A stretch of DNA of 64,000 nt from Microbulbifer donghaiensis (GTDB lineage: Bacteria > Pseudomonadota > Gammaproteobacteria > Pseudomonadales > Cellvibrionaceae). Position 1 is the first letter of the stretch. Each line of letters opens with the position of its first letter. This document shows, piece after piece, positions 24,296 to 34,765 of the stretch. The stretch is from the NCBI RefSeq assembly GCF_900129095.1, contig NZ_FQVA01000001.1:310001-374000 (forward strand), given 5' to 3'. The notes beneath the pieces were generated by a model. That model made no database searches. It saw only the letters and a list, made by a program, of their open reading frames with translations, and was not told the origin of the DNA. The translations under genes and the position numbers were made by a program.

Positions 24296-25579
24296 TCAGT
24301 CTCCTGCCAGGCGGATTCCGGTAAACTGCCACGCTTGGTGCGGGTAGAAGAAATTGCGATAACTCATGCGGATATGCTCCGCCGGGGTAACACAGGAGCC
24401 ACCCCGCAGGACTTTCTGGTTGCACATGAATTTGCCGTTATATTCGCCCACCGCATCGCTGCTCGCCCTGAAGCCGGGGTATGGCAGATAGGCGCTCGAA
24501 GTCCACTCCCACAGATCACCGAGGAATTGTGTCTGCCCGCGCTCGGCGGCGAGGGGGCGCAGAGCGCGCTTTTCCAGCAAATTCGCGGTTGCCAACTGAT
24601 CCGGCCTGCGCAACTGAAACGCTGCTGCTTCCCATTCGAATTCGGTTGGAAGGCGCTTGCCGGTCCAGCTCGCGTAGGCGTCGGCCTCGTAGAAGTTGAT
24701 GTGGCAGACCGGTTCCGCCGTGGCAACGGGCTGCAGGCCGTGCAGCGTAAATTGATGCCAGCCCTCTTCCCTCTTTTGCCAATAGAGCGGATGGGTGCAG
24801 GCATTCTGCTGTACATGCGCCCAGCCATCGGACAACCACAGGCGCGGATCGCGGTAGCCACCGTCCTCGATAAATTCCAGGAACTCGCCATTGGTTACCA
24901 GCCGGGAGGCGATGGAAAAATCCTGTAGCAATTGCTGGTGTGCCGGGCTTTCATTGTCGAAATAAAAATGTTCCCCCTCGCTGCCGATTCCGTAGACCCC
25001 ACCGGCTATCCGCAGCCAGCGCAACTCTTCGGCCTGTCCGGTATCCTCCTCTTCCGGTATGGGATCACTGTAGGCGGGAAAAGTCGGATTGATCGACAGA
25101 GCGTGCTTGATATCCGTCAGCAGTAATTCCTGATGTTGCTGCTCGTGATTGAGTCCGAGGGTGATCAGGGTTTCGAGTTCCTGAGTCAATAGGTGCTCGT
25201 CCAGCAGCCTCCCGATAAAGTCGTCGACAAAGCGGCGATAGGCGAAAACAGTATCCAGATCGGGGCGCGACAACATGCCCCGCTGTGGGCGCCTAAAGGG
25301 TGTGCCGAGGCTGTTGTAGTAAGAGTTGAAGAGCTGGTGAAAGCCCGGGTCGAACTGGCGGTAACCGGGAAAATGTGGGCGCAGGACAAATGTTTCGAAA
25401 AACCAGGTGGTGTGGGCCAGGTGCCACTTGGTCGGACTGGCATCGGGCATGGACTGCAGCTGCATGTCTTCCGCCGATAGCGGATCCACTAACTGCTCAG
25501 TCTCTCCCCGAACCCGTCTGTAGCGTGAGAGGAGTTGCTGCTGAATTTCCGAATTTACCTCACCCGCCAGTATTGTCAT
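24296..25579 (-). CDS. egtB: Hercynine oxygenase (ergothioneine synthesis)
   Basis: 427 residues. An N-terminal DinB-like domain gives the three iron ligands His56 (KWHLAHTT), His145 and His149 (HEQQHQ). A C-terminal formylglycine-generating-enzyme-like domain runs from GGVYGIGSEGEHFYFDNE to RGGSCVTPAEHIRMSYRNFFYP. It joins hercynine with a thiol donor (gamma-glutamylcysteine or cysteine) to form the sulfoxide. ATG 25579 is preferred over TTG 25591. No egtC or egtE is in the window, so side-chain trimming and C-S cleavage must be encoded elsewhere. Confidence 0.95.
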   Translation of the reverse strand: MTILAGEVNSEIQQQLLSRYRRVRGETEQLVDPLSAEDMQLQSMPDASPTKWHLAHTTWFFETFVLRPHFPGYRQFDPGFHQLFNSYYNSLGTPFRRPQRGMLSRPDLDTVFAYRRFVDDFIGRLLDEHLLTQELETLITLGLNHEQQHQELLLTDIKHALSINPTFPAYSDPIPEEEDTGQAEELRWLRIAGGVYGIGSEGEHFYFDNESPAHQQLLQDFSIASRLVTNGEFLEFIEDGGYRDPRLWLSDGWAHVQQNACTHPLYWQKREEGWHQFTLHGLQPVATAEPVCHINFYEADAYASWTGKRLPTEFEWEAAAFQLRRPDQLATANLLEKRALRPLAAERGQTQFLGDLWEWTSSAYLPYPGFRASSDAVGEYNGKFMCNQKVLRGGSCVTPAEHIRMSYRNFFYPHQAWQFTGIRLAGD

Positions 25580-25725
25580 GGCAACAGCCAACTGCGATTT
25601 ATTTGAATTGCTTGCAAATGATCATACGCAGTTTTAGCGGGATTCCCATGAAATCGCCCGCAAAGAGGATTCATTCGGCGCCACTTTCTGTGACCCAGGC
25701 AGGCAAAAATTTGGGGAGCGCACAT

Positions 25726-25753
25726 AAAAAAGGGGCCGGCAAGTGCCGGCCCC
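25726..25753 (-). terminator. Terminator of the 25784-28381 receptor gene
   Basis: Stem ggggccggc/gccggcccc with a 4-base loop. On the minus strand it is followed by a run of six to seven T, 30 bp after the receptor stop codon. A strong Rho-independent terminator separating the receptor from egtB. Confidence 0.9.
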
Positions 25754-25783
25754 CACGCTCATCAGGCTGATTCAGCGACGCGC

Positions 25784-28381
25784 TTAGAAGCGGACGGTGA
25801 AGTCTGCACCGTACATGCGCGGCATGTAGCGCCAGGCAGGGCTGGCACCGATCGCAGCACCGGTACCGCCGTAACCGCCGGCGATTTCCTCGTCGGTGGC
25901 ATTCTGGACCCACAGGGCCGCAGAGTAGCGGTCAGAGGCGCTGTTCCAACCGGCACGCAGGTTCAGCAGCTGGTAGTCGTCGATGACACGAGTCGGATCG
26001 GAAATGGAACCAATGCGCTCGTCAGTCCAGTTGTAGTCAGCGCGCAGTCGCACATCCGCACCGGAAGCCATGTCGATGGTGTATTCCGCCATCAGGTTAA
26101 ACTTGTTTTCCGGCGTGGAAACACGCGGCTGGCCGATCTTCTCTTCGGCGTCTGCTGCGGTTTCACCGATGGCCTCAATGTAGCCGTACTTGGTGAACTC
26201 GGTGTCCAGGTAAGAGTAGTTACCGGCGATAAACAGGTTATCGGTAGCGGCCCACTGTACCTCGACTTCCGCACCGGTACCCTCGGCATCGGAGTTACGC
26301 AGGTTGTAGCTGGGGATGGGCACGCCCACCAGATCCAGTTCCTGCAGGTTCTTGTACTCGTAGCTGAATACAGACGCGTTCAGGCGCACGCGGTTGTCGA
26401 ACAGGCTGCTCTTCACACCGACTTCCAGGTTGACCACATCTTCCTGGTCGAAGGACGGCGCGACATTCGGGCCGAAGTTCAGACTGTTGAAACCACCGGC
26501 CTTGAAGCCGTCAGCCAGCGACACGAACGTCATGACGTCGTCGTTCCAGCGGTAGTCCAGCACGATACGACCGGAGATATCGCTCCAGTTGTCGTTCAGC
26601 TTGGAATCCAGAATCGGCTGGCCGTTGTTGTAGAAGGCCATGCCGAACGGCTGCGCCGGCAGTTCCAGGGCCGGCAGCGGCAATACGCCGATCACGTTGC
26701 CGTTCCCGTCCATCAGCGGCACATTGCCACCGGTCAGCGCGATCGGAATCGCGTTCTGGTAGGCAGTCTGGATGGTGAAGTCTTTCTCGTCGTAGGTGTA
26801 ACGGGCACCCACGGTCAGATCCAGCTTGTCGGTCAGGCTCCAGGTAAAGTCGCCGTAGATGGCGGTGGAGCGGTAGTCGCCGGTGTTCAGGACATTTTCG
26901 TTCCACGCTACATCGCCAGCGACCCAGGGCTGGAAACCGGCCAGCAGCTGCATGGCCATCGCCTGGGAGTTCAGCATGCTGCCGGTAACGCCCGCGGGCG
27001 CACCGAAAGCGGCAAGCAACTGGTCAACCTGGCCGGACTGCAGCATCAGGTCGTAGACGAAAGATGCGGCGGCGATACCTTCCAGGCCGAGCTCTTTGTA
27101 ATACTGGCGCGCCTGGACAGCGGCATCTTCCTGCTGTGTTTGTGTCATCTGATCAAACACGGCCTGGGGAATGCCAAATGTTTCCGGGTTCATCTTGAGA
27201 CCTTCGTAGACGGCGAAGGACTCCAGCGAGCCGGAGGTGAAGTAGGCTTCGGTCAGGTGCTCCAGTTTCTCCTGGGAGTAGGAAGCGCCGACGGTCCACT
27301 TCAGGGTGTCGGTGGCACCGTTCAGGCGGAATTCCTGCGAGAACTGCTCCTGCTCGTCGAAGTTGGCGGAGCCGAACATGTAATCCGGGTTGGCAGTGCC
27401 GTCTTCATCCTGCTGCAGGTGCGCGTCGAACTTGCGGAACGCCGTGATGGAAGTCAGGGTAAAGTTGTCGAAATCGCTGGTAACGGTCAGAGAAGTACCG
27501 AAAGAGTCGCGATCTTCGATGGTCGGGGTGTCCAGCGCGTAGTCGCCGTAGACGTCGGAACCGCCGTCCAGTGCCTGCAGACTCGGCACGATACTGGAGC
27601 GCAGTGCGCTGCCCTGGTCCATTACGCCGTAGTCGGCGCGCCACAGGACTTCGGTATTCGCCGTCGGCTCCCACAGCAGGGAGGCGCGGTAAGTCTGGGT
27701 GTCCTGGTCGCCGGCAGAGAATCCACCCGCGATATTATCGGCGAAGGCGTCGCGACGGTTGTTGGACGCGGTGATGCGGCCATACAGGTTATCGCTCAGC
27801 TGGCGGTTGATCAGCAGATCGGAAGACTGACGGCCGTAGTTGCCGGCGGTCAGGCTCAGCTCGGTAGTGTCGTCGGCCTGCGGCTTCTTGGAGATGATGT
27901 GGATGGCACCACCGGTGGCGTTGCGGCCGAACAGGGTGCCCTGTGGGCCCTTCAGCACTTCCACGCGCTCGATATCCGCCAGCGGCACTTCGGCGCCGGC
28001 ACCGCGACCGGTGTAGACACCGTCCACGTATACGGCAACGGCCGGGTCGGAACCCACAGTAAAGTCGCCGGTTTGAATACCGCGAATACTGTAGGTTGGC
28101 TGCAGCGGGGTGTCGTTATTCATCTCAACGCCCGGGGTGAATTTGCCCAGGTCGGTGAGGTTCTCCACACCCATGTCTTTCATGTTCTCGCCGGTAAAGG
28201 CGGAGATTGCAATAGGAACGTCCTGCAGGTTTTCCGCACGTTTCTGCGCGGTTACCACTACTTCCTCGATTTCCGCAGCGTAGGCCGTGCCGCTGATGGC
28301 AGTGGCAATGGCAATGGCTCCAGAGAGGATGGACAGGCTGAATTGCCGGGATTTCCCGGTCTGATCGGCATCGTGCATCAT
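25784..28381 (-). CDS. TonB-dependent outer-membrane receptor
   Basis: 865 residues. A signal peptide (about 12-36, ending AYA) precedes the TonB box region (IEEVVVTAQKRAEN), the plug with the motif VEVLKGPQGTLFGRNATGGAIHI, and a long barrel ending MYGADFTVRF. An insert rich in acidic and Gln/Met residues in the barrel (about residues 380-500) makes it larger than the first receptor. ATG 28381 follows GAGGAC. It is divergent from the penicillin-acylase-type gene 294 bp away, suggesting uptake of an N-acyl product or substrate. It has its own terminator and so is monocistronic. Confidence 0.93.
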   Translation of the reverse strand: MMHDADQTGKSRQFSLSILSGAIAIATAISGTAYAAEIEEVVVTAQKRAENLQDVPIAISAFTGENMKDMGVENLTDLGKFTPGVEMNNDTPLQPTYSIRGIQTGDFTVGSDPAVAVYVDGVYTGRGAGAEVPLADIERVEVLKGPQGTLFGRNATGGAIHIISKKPQADDTTELSLTAGNYGRQSSDLLINRQLSDNLYGRITASNNRRDAFADNIAGGFSAGDQDTQTYRASLLWEPTANTEVLWRADYGVMDQGSALRSSIVPSLQALDGGSDVYGDYALDTPTIEDRDSFGTSLTVTSDFDNFTLTSITAFRKFDAHLQQDEDGTANPDYMFGSANFDEQEQFSQEFRLNGATDTLKWTVGASYSQEKLEHLTEAYFTSGSLESFAVYEGLKMNPETFGIPQAVFDQMTQTQQEDAAVQARQYYKELGLEGIAAASFVYDLMLQSGQVDQLLAAFGAPAGVTGSMLNSQAMAMQLLAGFQPWVAGDVAWNENVLNTGDYRSTAIYGDFTWSLTDKLDLTVGARYTYDEKDFTIQTAYQNAIPIALTGGNVPLMDGNGNVIGVLPLPALELPAQPFGMAFYNNGQPILDSKLNDNWSDISGRIVLDYRWNDDVMTFVSLADGFKAGGFNSLNFGPNVAPSFDQEDVVNLEVGVKSSLFDNRVRLNASVFSYEYKNLQELDLVGVPIPSYNLRNSDAEGTGAEVEVQWAATDNLFIAGNYSYLDTEFTKYGYIEAIGETAADAEEKIGQPRVSTPENKFNLMAEYTIDMASGADVRLRADYNWTDERIGSISDPTRVIDDYQLLNLRAGWNSASDRYSAALWVQNATDEEIAGGYGGTGAAIGASPAWRYMPRMYGADFTVRF

Positions 28382-28675
28382 CGCGTCCTCGCGTTTGTTG
28401 TTATAAAAGCGTGATGTTTTAGGTGTCGTATTTTTGTTATTGGGCGCCATCTTACGATCGAAAAGTCGCTTTTGAAAGCCTGTTATGACTTTTTTCTAGT
28501 GACTGGTCAGTTCTGCGTGGCGTGAAAATGAGGATTGGGACTTTACTGGCATTTGATTCCTCAGAAAATCTGCATTTGTGACCAGCATTTGTCCCCGAGT
28601 AACTATTTTGACGAGCGCCCCGATTGCTAAAATCGACAGTCAGAGTAGTTACAATAACGCCCTGTTGGAACTCCC

Positions 28676-31033
28676 ATGGCCCCGAGATCTTCGACTTCCC
28701 GCCTGTTGCCGCGCGTACTGATCGGCATCTTCGCACTCATCGTCCTGCTGCTACTGTGCGCATGGCTGTGGCTGCGGCAAAGCCTGCCGATCCTGGACGG
28801 CACCCTGGAAACCGGCACATTGCGTGTGCCCGCCACCATCTCTCGAGATGCCCAGGGCATTCCGTTGATCGAGTCCGAGGACCGCACTAGCGCCGCGTTT
28901 GCGCTTGGCTTCCTGCACGCCCAGGAACGTTTCTTCCAGATGGACCTGTTGCGCCGCAACTCCGCCGGCGAGCTGTCTGAGTTGGTCGGCGCCGCGGCGC
29001 TGAAACACGACAGGGAGATTCGCCTGCATCAGTTCCGCAAGCGGGCGGAACGCAACATCGCCGCCCTGCCCGAGGCGCAGCGCCGTCTGCTGGACAGCTA
29101 CGTGGATGGCGTCAACTTCGGCCTGCAACAGCTCGGCGCCAAGCCGTGGGAATACGCCCTGCTCGGCCAGGAACCACAGCCCTGGTCGACTGCTGACAGT
29201 CTCCTGACCATATTCAGCATGTATCTCACCCTACAAAGCCCGATCGGCAAATTCGAACTGCGCGACACCGCGGTTGCAGAGCTTTTGCCGCAGGACCTGT
29301 ATGAGTTTTACTTTCCCGCCGGCGGCAGTTGGGATGCGCCGCTGATCGGTGATGCCCGCGGGCCCGTGACGTTGCCCGAGACGTCGATTGCCTCCCTGCT
29401 CGGCGACGATGATGTCATCGCCTACCAGAAATTTGAGAGCGATGACAAAGTTTACGGCAGCAATAACTGGGTGGTCGGCGGCGCGCTCACCGAGCACGGT
29501 GGCGCCATTCTGGCGGACGATATGCACCTCGGCCTGAATGTGCCCAACATCTGGTACCGCGCCGGCTGGAATATCGCCGGCACCGATCGCACCATGCGCG
29601 GCGCGACCCTGCCCGGCGGCCCAATTGCAGTGGTCGGCAGCAATGGGCTGGTGGCCTGGGGCTTCACCAACACCTTCGGGGACTGGGGCGACCTGATTCC
29701 GCTGGAGCTGAGCGAAGACGGCAAGCAGTACCGCACGCCCGATGGCTGGCGCGACTTCGAGAGTGAGCGCGAAACCATCGCCGTGAAGGGTGGTGAAGCT
29801 GAGATTATCGAAGTACGCAAAACCATCTGGGGCCCGGTGGTGGCGGAAGACCATCGCGGCACGCCCCTCGCCTACCGCTGGATCGCGCACGATATCCGCG
29901 GCGCCAACCTGAACTTGCTGCGACTGGAAACCGTGACCTCTGCCAGGGAGGCCCTGGACCTGGGGCCGCAGCTCGGCATTCCGCACCAGAACCTGGTAGT
30001 GGGCGATAAAGACGGCCATATCGGCTGGACAGTGGGCGGCGCCATTCCCCGCCGTGTGGGTCTCGACGGCAGCCGCTCGCAGTCATGGGCAGACGGCGGC
30101 ACCTACTGGGATGGTTACCTCGGTGTCGACGAGCAGCCGCGGGTTTTCGATCCGCCTTCGCACCGCATCTGGACCGCCAACGCCCGCACCATGGACAGCG
30201 ATTTTCTCCGCCTGATGGGCAGTGACGGCTACGCGCTCGGCGCCCGGCAGCAACAGATCCGTGACGATCTTTTTTCCCGTCCACGCTTTGACGAGCAGGC
30301 CCTGCTCGACATCCAGCTGGATGATCGCGCCGTATTCCTGCAGCGCTGGCAGGAACACCTGCTTGCGCTGCTGGATGGTCGCGACAATTACGGCGACGTC
30401 AGAGAACAGGTGCGCAACTGGGGTGGCCGCGCCGCCGCCGATTCCGTCGGCTACCGCATTGTCCGCAATTACCGACTCAAGTTTATGGAGATCACCACCG
30501 CGCCTATTCTGACGTATATGCGCCGCCACCAGCCGGATTTCTCCTTTGGCCCCCTGAAGCGGCAGTTCGAATATGCGCTGTGGGAAATGGTGCAGCAGGA
30601 ACCCGCACAGCTGCTGAATCCGGAATTTGAATCCTGGTCCGCGCTCAAGCTGTCGGCACTGGATCAGGTGCTCGCGGAGATGGCGGAGGATGGCAAGCCG
30701 CTGGCGCAGCAAACCTGGGGTGCGGAGAATACGACGCGTATCCAGCACCCGCTCGGCCGCGCGGTAAGCGCGGTGAACTGGTTTACCGCGATGCCGGCGG
30801 ATCAGTTGTCCGGCGATACCCATATGCCGCGCTTCCAGTCCCCGACCCACGGCGCCTCACAGCGCATGGTGGTAGCGCCAGGTCGCGAAGACAACGCGAT
30901 CTTCCATATGGCCACGGGACAGAGCGCCCATCCGCTGTCCCCGTTTTTCGGTAACGGTCATGAGGACTGGGTAGAGGGCAATCCGTCGCCGCTCGGGGAA
31001 GGTGAGGTCCGCTATACCCTGCGGCTGCAGTAG
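28676..31033 (+). CDS. Penicillin-acylase-family Ntn hydrolase
   Basis: 785 residues. An N-terminal membrane anchor or signal (about 12-34) is followed by the alpha part (RDAQGIPLIE..AFALGFLHAQERFFQMDLLRR). Self-cleavage should occur before Ser262 in YGSNNWVVGG, the N-terminal nucleophile of the beta chain. The family cleaves amides such as penicillins, acyl-homoserine lactones and N-acyl amino acids in the periplasm. The anchor-like N-terminus and length fit the AHL/PvdQ-like and general N-acylase groups equally. Transcribed away from the second TonB-dependent receptor. Confidence 0.92.
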   Translation: MAPRSSTSRLLPRVLIGIFALIVLLLLCAWLWLRQSLPILDGTLETGTLRVPATISRDAQGIPLIESEDRTSAAFALGFLHAQERFFQMDLLRRNSAGELSELVGAAALKHDREIRLHQFRKRAERNIAALPEAQRRLLDSYVDGVNFGLQQLGAKPWEYALLGQEPQPWSTADSLLTIFSMYLTLQSPIGKFELRDTAVAELLPQDLYEFYFPAGGSWDAPLIGDARGPVTLPETSIASLLGDDDVIAYQKFESDDKVYGSNNWVVGGALTEHGGAILADDMHLGLNVPNIWYRAGWNIAGTDRTMRGATLPGGPIAVVGSNGLVAWGFTNTFGDWGDLIPLELSEDGKQYRTPDGWRDFESERETIAVKGGEAEIIEVRKTIWGPVVAEDHRGTPLAYRWIAHDIRGANLNLLRLETVTSAREALDLGPQLGIPHQNLVVGDKDGHIGWTVGGAIPRRVGLDGSRSQSWADGGTYWDGYLGVDEQPRVFDPPSHRIWTANARTMDSDFLRLMGSDGYALGARQQQIRDDLFSRPRFDEQALLDIQLDDRAVFLQRWQEHLLALLDGRDNYGDVREQVRNWGGRAAADSVGYRIVRNYRLKFMEITTAPILTYMRRHQPDFSFGPLKRQFEYALWEMVQQEPAQLLNPEFESWSALKLSALDQVLAEMAEDGKPLAQQTWGAENTTRIQHPLGRAVSAVNWFTAMPADQLSGDTHMPRFQSPTHGASQRMVVAPGREDNAIFHMATGQSAHPLSPFFGNGHEDWVEGNPSPLGEGEVRYTLRLQ

Positions 31034-31132
31034 ACGAAACGATAACGGGTTGGCCCGGCCGCCGAGTGGCGGCCCGCCTTTAACTATTAAATGCGGGCAG
31101 GTTTTCGAATTGTCGTCGCACAGCGCCTGCCG

Positions 31133-31396
31133 TCAGGCGGTTTCGTCCAGGATCGCGAAGGACAGGAAAGACGTGAACAGGCCGATGGCCAGTACGAACG
31201 GCAGCAGTGGAAAGCAGAGCATCAGCAGGCAGGTGCCGATCCAGAGGTTTTTTACCCAGCTTCTTTTCAGGCGATAGCGGTGCGTGTAGCGACGGGTGTG
31301 GCTGTCCTCACGGTTCGGCACACAGAGTTCGTTTTCCCGCGGCAGGAAGAATCGCACTAAAAGAGTGCATTGGAACCGGATCAACGCCATCAGCAT
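31133..31396 (-). CDS. Small membrane protein, unknown
   Basis: About 87 residues. A basic N-terminal half (RYTHRYRLKRSW) is followed by a long hydrophobic segment (LWIGTCLLMLCFPLLPFVLAIGLFTSFLSFAIL) that could form one or two membrane passes, ending LDETA. Similar small proteins, ending in a FLSF-LDE pattern, occur in pseudomonads. I cannot name a function. The start could be any of three nearby ATG codons (31396, 31390 or the longer 31414). It lies between the acylase and cysG. Confidence 0.55.
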   Translation of the reverse strand: MLMALIRFQCTLLVRFFLPRENELCVPNREDSHTRRYTHRYRLKRSWVKNLWIGTCLLMLCFPLLPFVLAIGLFTSFLSFAILDETA

Positions 31397-31483
31397 ATCG
31401 AGCACCCTCGCCAACCTCTCTTGGAGTATAGATGCTCGAATTGAACCGGCTGATGGCGCTCCGTCTACCGACGAGTACAGTGA

Positions 31484-32869
31484 TTACTGCGGGTGATACC
31501 AGCGCAGTTTCTCGTGCAGGCTGACAACGCCGCCGATAATTGTCAGTGCCGGCGCTTCCACAGCTTCTGTTTCCGCCAGTTGCGGCAGTGTGCGCAGATC
31601 GCCCACGACAACGCGCTGCTCGCTGGTGGTGCCCTTCTCTACCAGCGCTGCCGGCGTGTCCGCCGCCAGGCCGTGCTCCACCAACTGACTGCAGATGGTC
31701 TGCAGGCCGGTCAGGCCCATATAGAAGACCAGTGTTTGCCCGGGTGAAGCCAGCTCGCTCCAGGGCAAATCCAGCTCTCCCTCCTTCAGGTGGCCGGTGA
31801 TAAAGCGCACCGACTGGGCGTGATCCCGGTGGGTTAAGGGAATGCCGGCATAACTGGCGCAGCCAGAGGCGGCGGTAATGCCGGGCACGACCTGAAACGG
31901 AATGCCGGCGCCCGCCAGTTTGTCGATCTCCTCGCCGCCGCGGCCAAAAATAAAGGGATCACCACCCTTCAGGCGCAGCACCTTCTTGCCCTGCAGCGCC
32001 AGGTCAACCAGCAGCTGGTTGATACCGTCCTGGGCCACCGAGTGAAACTCCTTTTTCTTGCCCACGTAGATGCGCTCCGCGTCGCGACGCACCAGGTCCA
32101 GTACGGCCGGTGACACCAGGCGATCGTAGAGCACCACATCGGCCTGCTGCATCAGGCGCAGCGCGCGGAACGTGAGCAGGTCCGGATCACCGGGGCCACC
32201 GCCGACCAGATAGACCTCGCCGCCCGGCGCGGGACTGCCCTGCCACTTTTGCAGGGCTTCGAGCAGCTCGTTTTCGCCATCGACAACATTGCCCGCCACT
32301 ACTTTGTCGGCCACCGGTCCGGAGAACACCCACTGCCAGAAATCCTTGCGGCTCGCTTCGGGCAGGCTCGCTTTAACCCGGTCGCGCATACGTGCCGCCA
32401 ATTCCGCCAGAGAGGCGATCCCGGGTGCGAGCAGTGCTTCCAGTTGCGCGCGGATCTGCCGCGCCAATACGGGAGCGGCACCGCCGCTGCTGATGCCGAT
32501 CGACAGCGGTCCCCGCTCGACGATGGCGGGAAAAGTGAAAGTGCAGAGCTCGGGCGCATCCACCACATTGACCGGCAGGCGCCGTGCCCGCGCGTCGGCG
32601 GAAACCGCTCTGTTGATGTCGGCATCTGCCGTTGCAGCGATGACCAGCTGCGCCGGCCCGAGCAATTCCTCGCGGTACTGCTCGCGGAAAATCTCGCCAC
32701 CGCTGGCAGTGGCCAGACGCTGTAGCTCATCGGAAATTTCCGGCGCGACGACCAGCAACCGCGCCTCGGCTTTGATCAGCAAACGCGCCTTGCGTGTAGC
32801 TACGGAACCCCCGCCGACGATCAGGCAGGGACAATCTTTGACATCGAAAGCGAGAGGCAGGTAACGCAA
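31484..32869 (-). CDS. cysG: Siroheme synthase (trifunctional)
   Basis: 461 residues. The N-terminal NAD-dependent dehydrogenase/ferrochelatase domain starts [29 protein letters not shown]. The C-terminal uroporphyrinogen-III methyltransferase carries [30 protein letters not shown] and [11 protein letters not shown]. It makes siroheme from uroporphyrinogen III for sulfite and nitrite reductases. The start is TTG 32869, which aligns with the usual N-terminus (M-x-YLPL) but has no clear ribosome site. It lies downstream of serS, separated by a terminator. Confidence 0.96.
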   Translation of the reverse strand: MRYLPLAFDVKDCPCLIVGGGSVATRKARLLIKAEARLLVVAPEISDELQRLATASGGEIFREQYREELLGPAQLVIAATADADINRAVSADARARRLPVNVVDAPELCTFTFPAIVERGPLSIGISSGGAAPVLARQIRAQLEALLAPGIASLAELAARMRDRVKASLPEASRKDFWQWVFSGPVADKVVAGNVVDGENELLEALQKWQGSPAPGGEVYLVGGGPGDPDLLTFRALRLMQQADVVLYDRLVSPAVLDLVRRDAERIYVGKKKEFHSVAQDGINQLLVDLALQGKKVLRLKGGDPFIFGRGGEEIDKLAGAGIPFQVVPGITAASGCASYAGIPLTHRDHAQSVRFITGHLKEGELDLPWSELASPGQTLVFYMGLTGLQTICSQLVEHGLAADTPAALVEKGTTSEQRVVVGDLRTLPQLAETEAVEAPALTIIGGVVSLHEKLRWYHPQ

Positions 32870-32920
32870 GGTAATAATCCGTTATTGCAGGGGAACACAA
32901 TTTGCGGCAATCGCAGAGCA

Positions 32921-32950
32921 AAAAAAGGGCGAACACCTCGTTCGCCCTTT
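32921..32950 (-). terminator. Terminator of serS
   Basis: Perfect 11-bp stem aaagggcgaac/gttcgcccttt with a 5-base loop, 11 bp after the serS stop. It is followed on the minus strand by at least six T. A strong Rho-independent terminator. Confidence 0.93.
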
Positions 32951-32960
32951 CCGGTTTTCT

Positions 32961-34268
<1,308 letters not shown>

Positions 34269-34643
34269 TTAGAAATACTTCATGGTAATTGCCATGGCCG
34301 CTGCAGTCGCGGCCAGGCAGAGCACCAGGCTGATGAATATATAGGCCAGGGCCGTCAGAGGCTGGCCATTGTGCCACAACAGCAGGGTTTCCAGCGAGAA
34401 TGTCGAGAAGGTGGTTAGGGCACCGAACAGTCCGGTCATCAGTAGCAGTCGCCACTCCTGGCCCAACAGGCCCCGCTCGACGATCAATACGTAGACGATA
34501 CCGATCAGGAAGGCACCGGTGACATTGACGATCAGGGTGCCGAGCGGAAAGCGGCCCTCGAAGACCGGGTAGCTCCACAGGCTGATCAGGTGGCGCATCA
34601 TGGCGCCCACCGCGCCACCAAAGGCGATTGCCAACCACTGCAT
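34269..34643 (-). CDS. crcB: Fluoride exporter CrcB/Fluc
   Basis: 124 residues with four membrane segments. Motifs are FGGAVGAMMRHLIS at the N-terminus and GLFGALTTFSTFSLETLLL in helix 3, the fluoride-channel signature. It works as a dual-topology dimer in the inner membrane that exports fluoride. I see no fluoride riboswitch in the 120 bp upstream. It lies between rarA and serS on the same strand. Confidence 0.96.
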   Translation of the reverse strand: MQWLAIAFGGAVGAMMRHLISLWSYPVFEGRFPLGTLIVNVTGAFLIGIVYVLIVERGLLGQEWRLLLMTGLFGALTTFSTFSLETLLLWHNGQPLTALAYIFISLVLCLAATAAAMAITMKYF

Positions 34644-34765
34644 TGAACTGTCCTTAAAATCTCTACTGCGCTTTGAACTGCCTGAGGCGGCAACGCCGAC
34701 GGGGTAGTCCGTCTTGCAAGCGTCAGATTTTAACGGAATTTACGCGCGCCGGCAGAGGCGCTGAT

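Noticed and set aside
27140..28414. 424-codon plus-strand frame opposite the second receptor
   Set aside because: Antisense shadow; Val/Gly/Gln-rich with no domain, and the receptor on the minus strand is unambiguous.
34644..34765. Fluoride riboswitch ahead of crcB
   Set aside because: I looked for the pseudoknot-type leader but saw no matching conserved sequence in the short gap after rarA.
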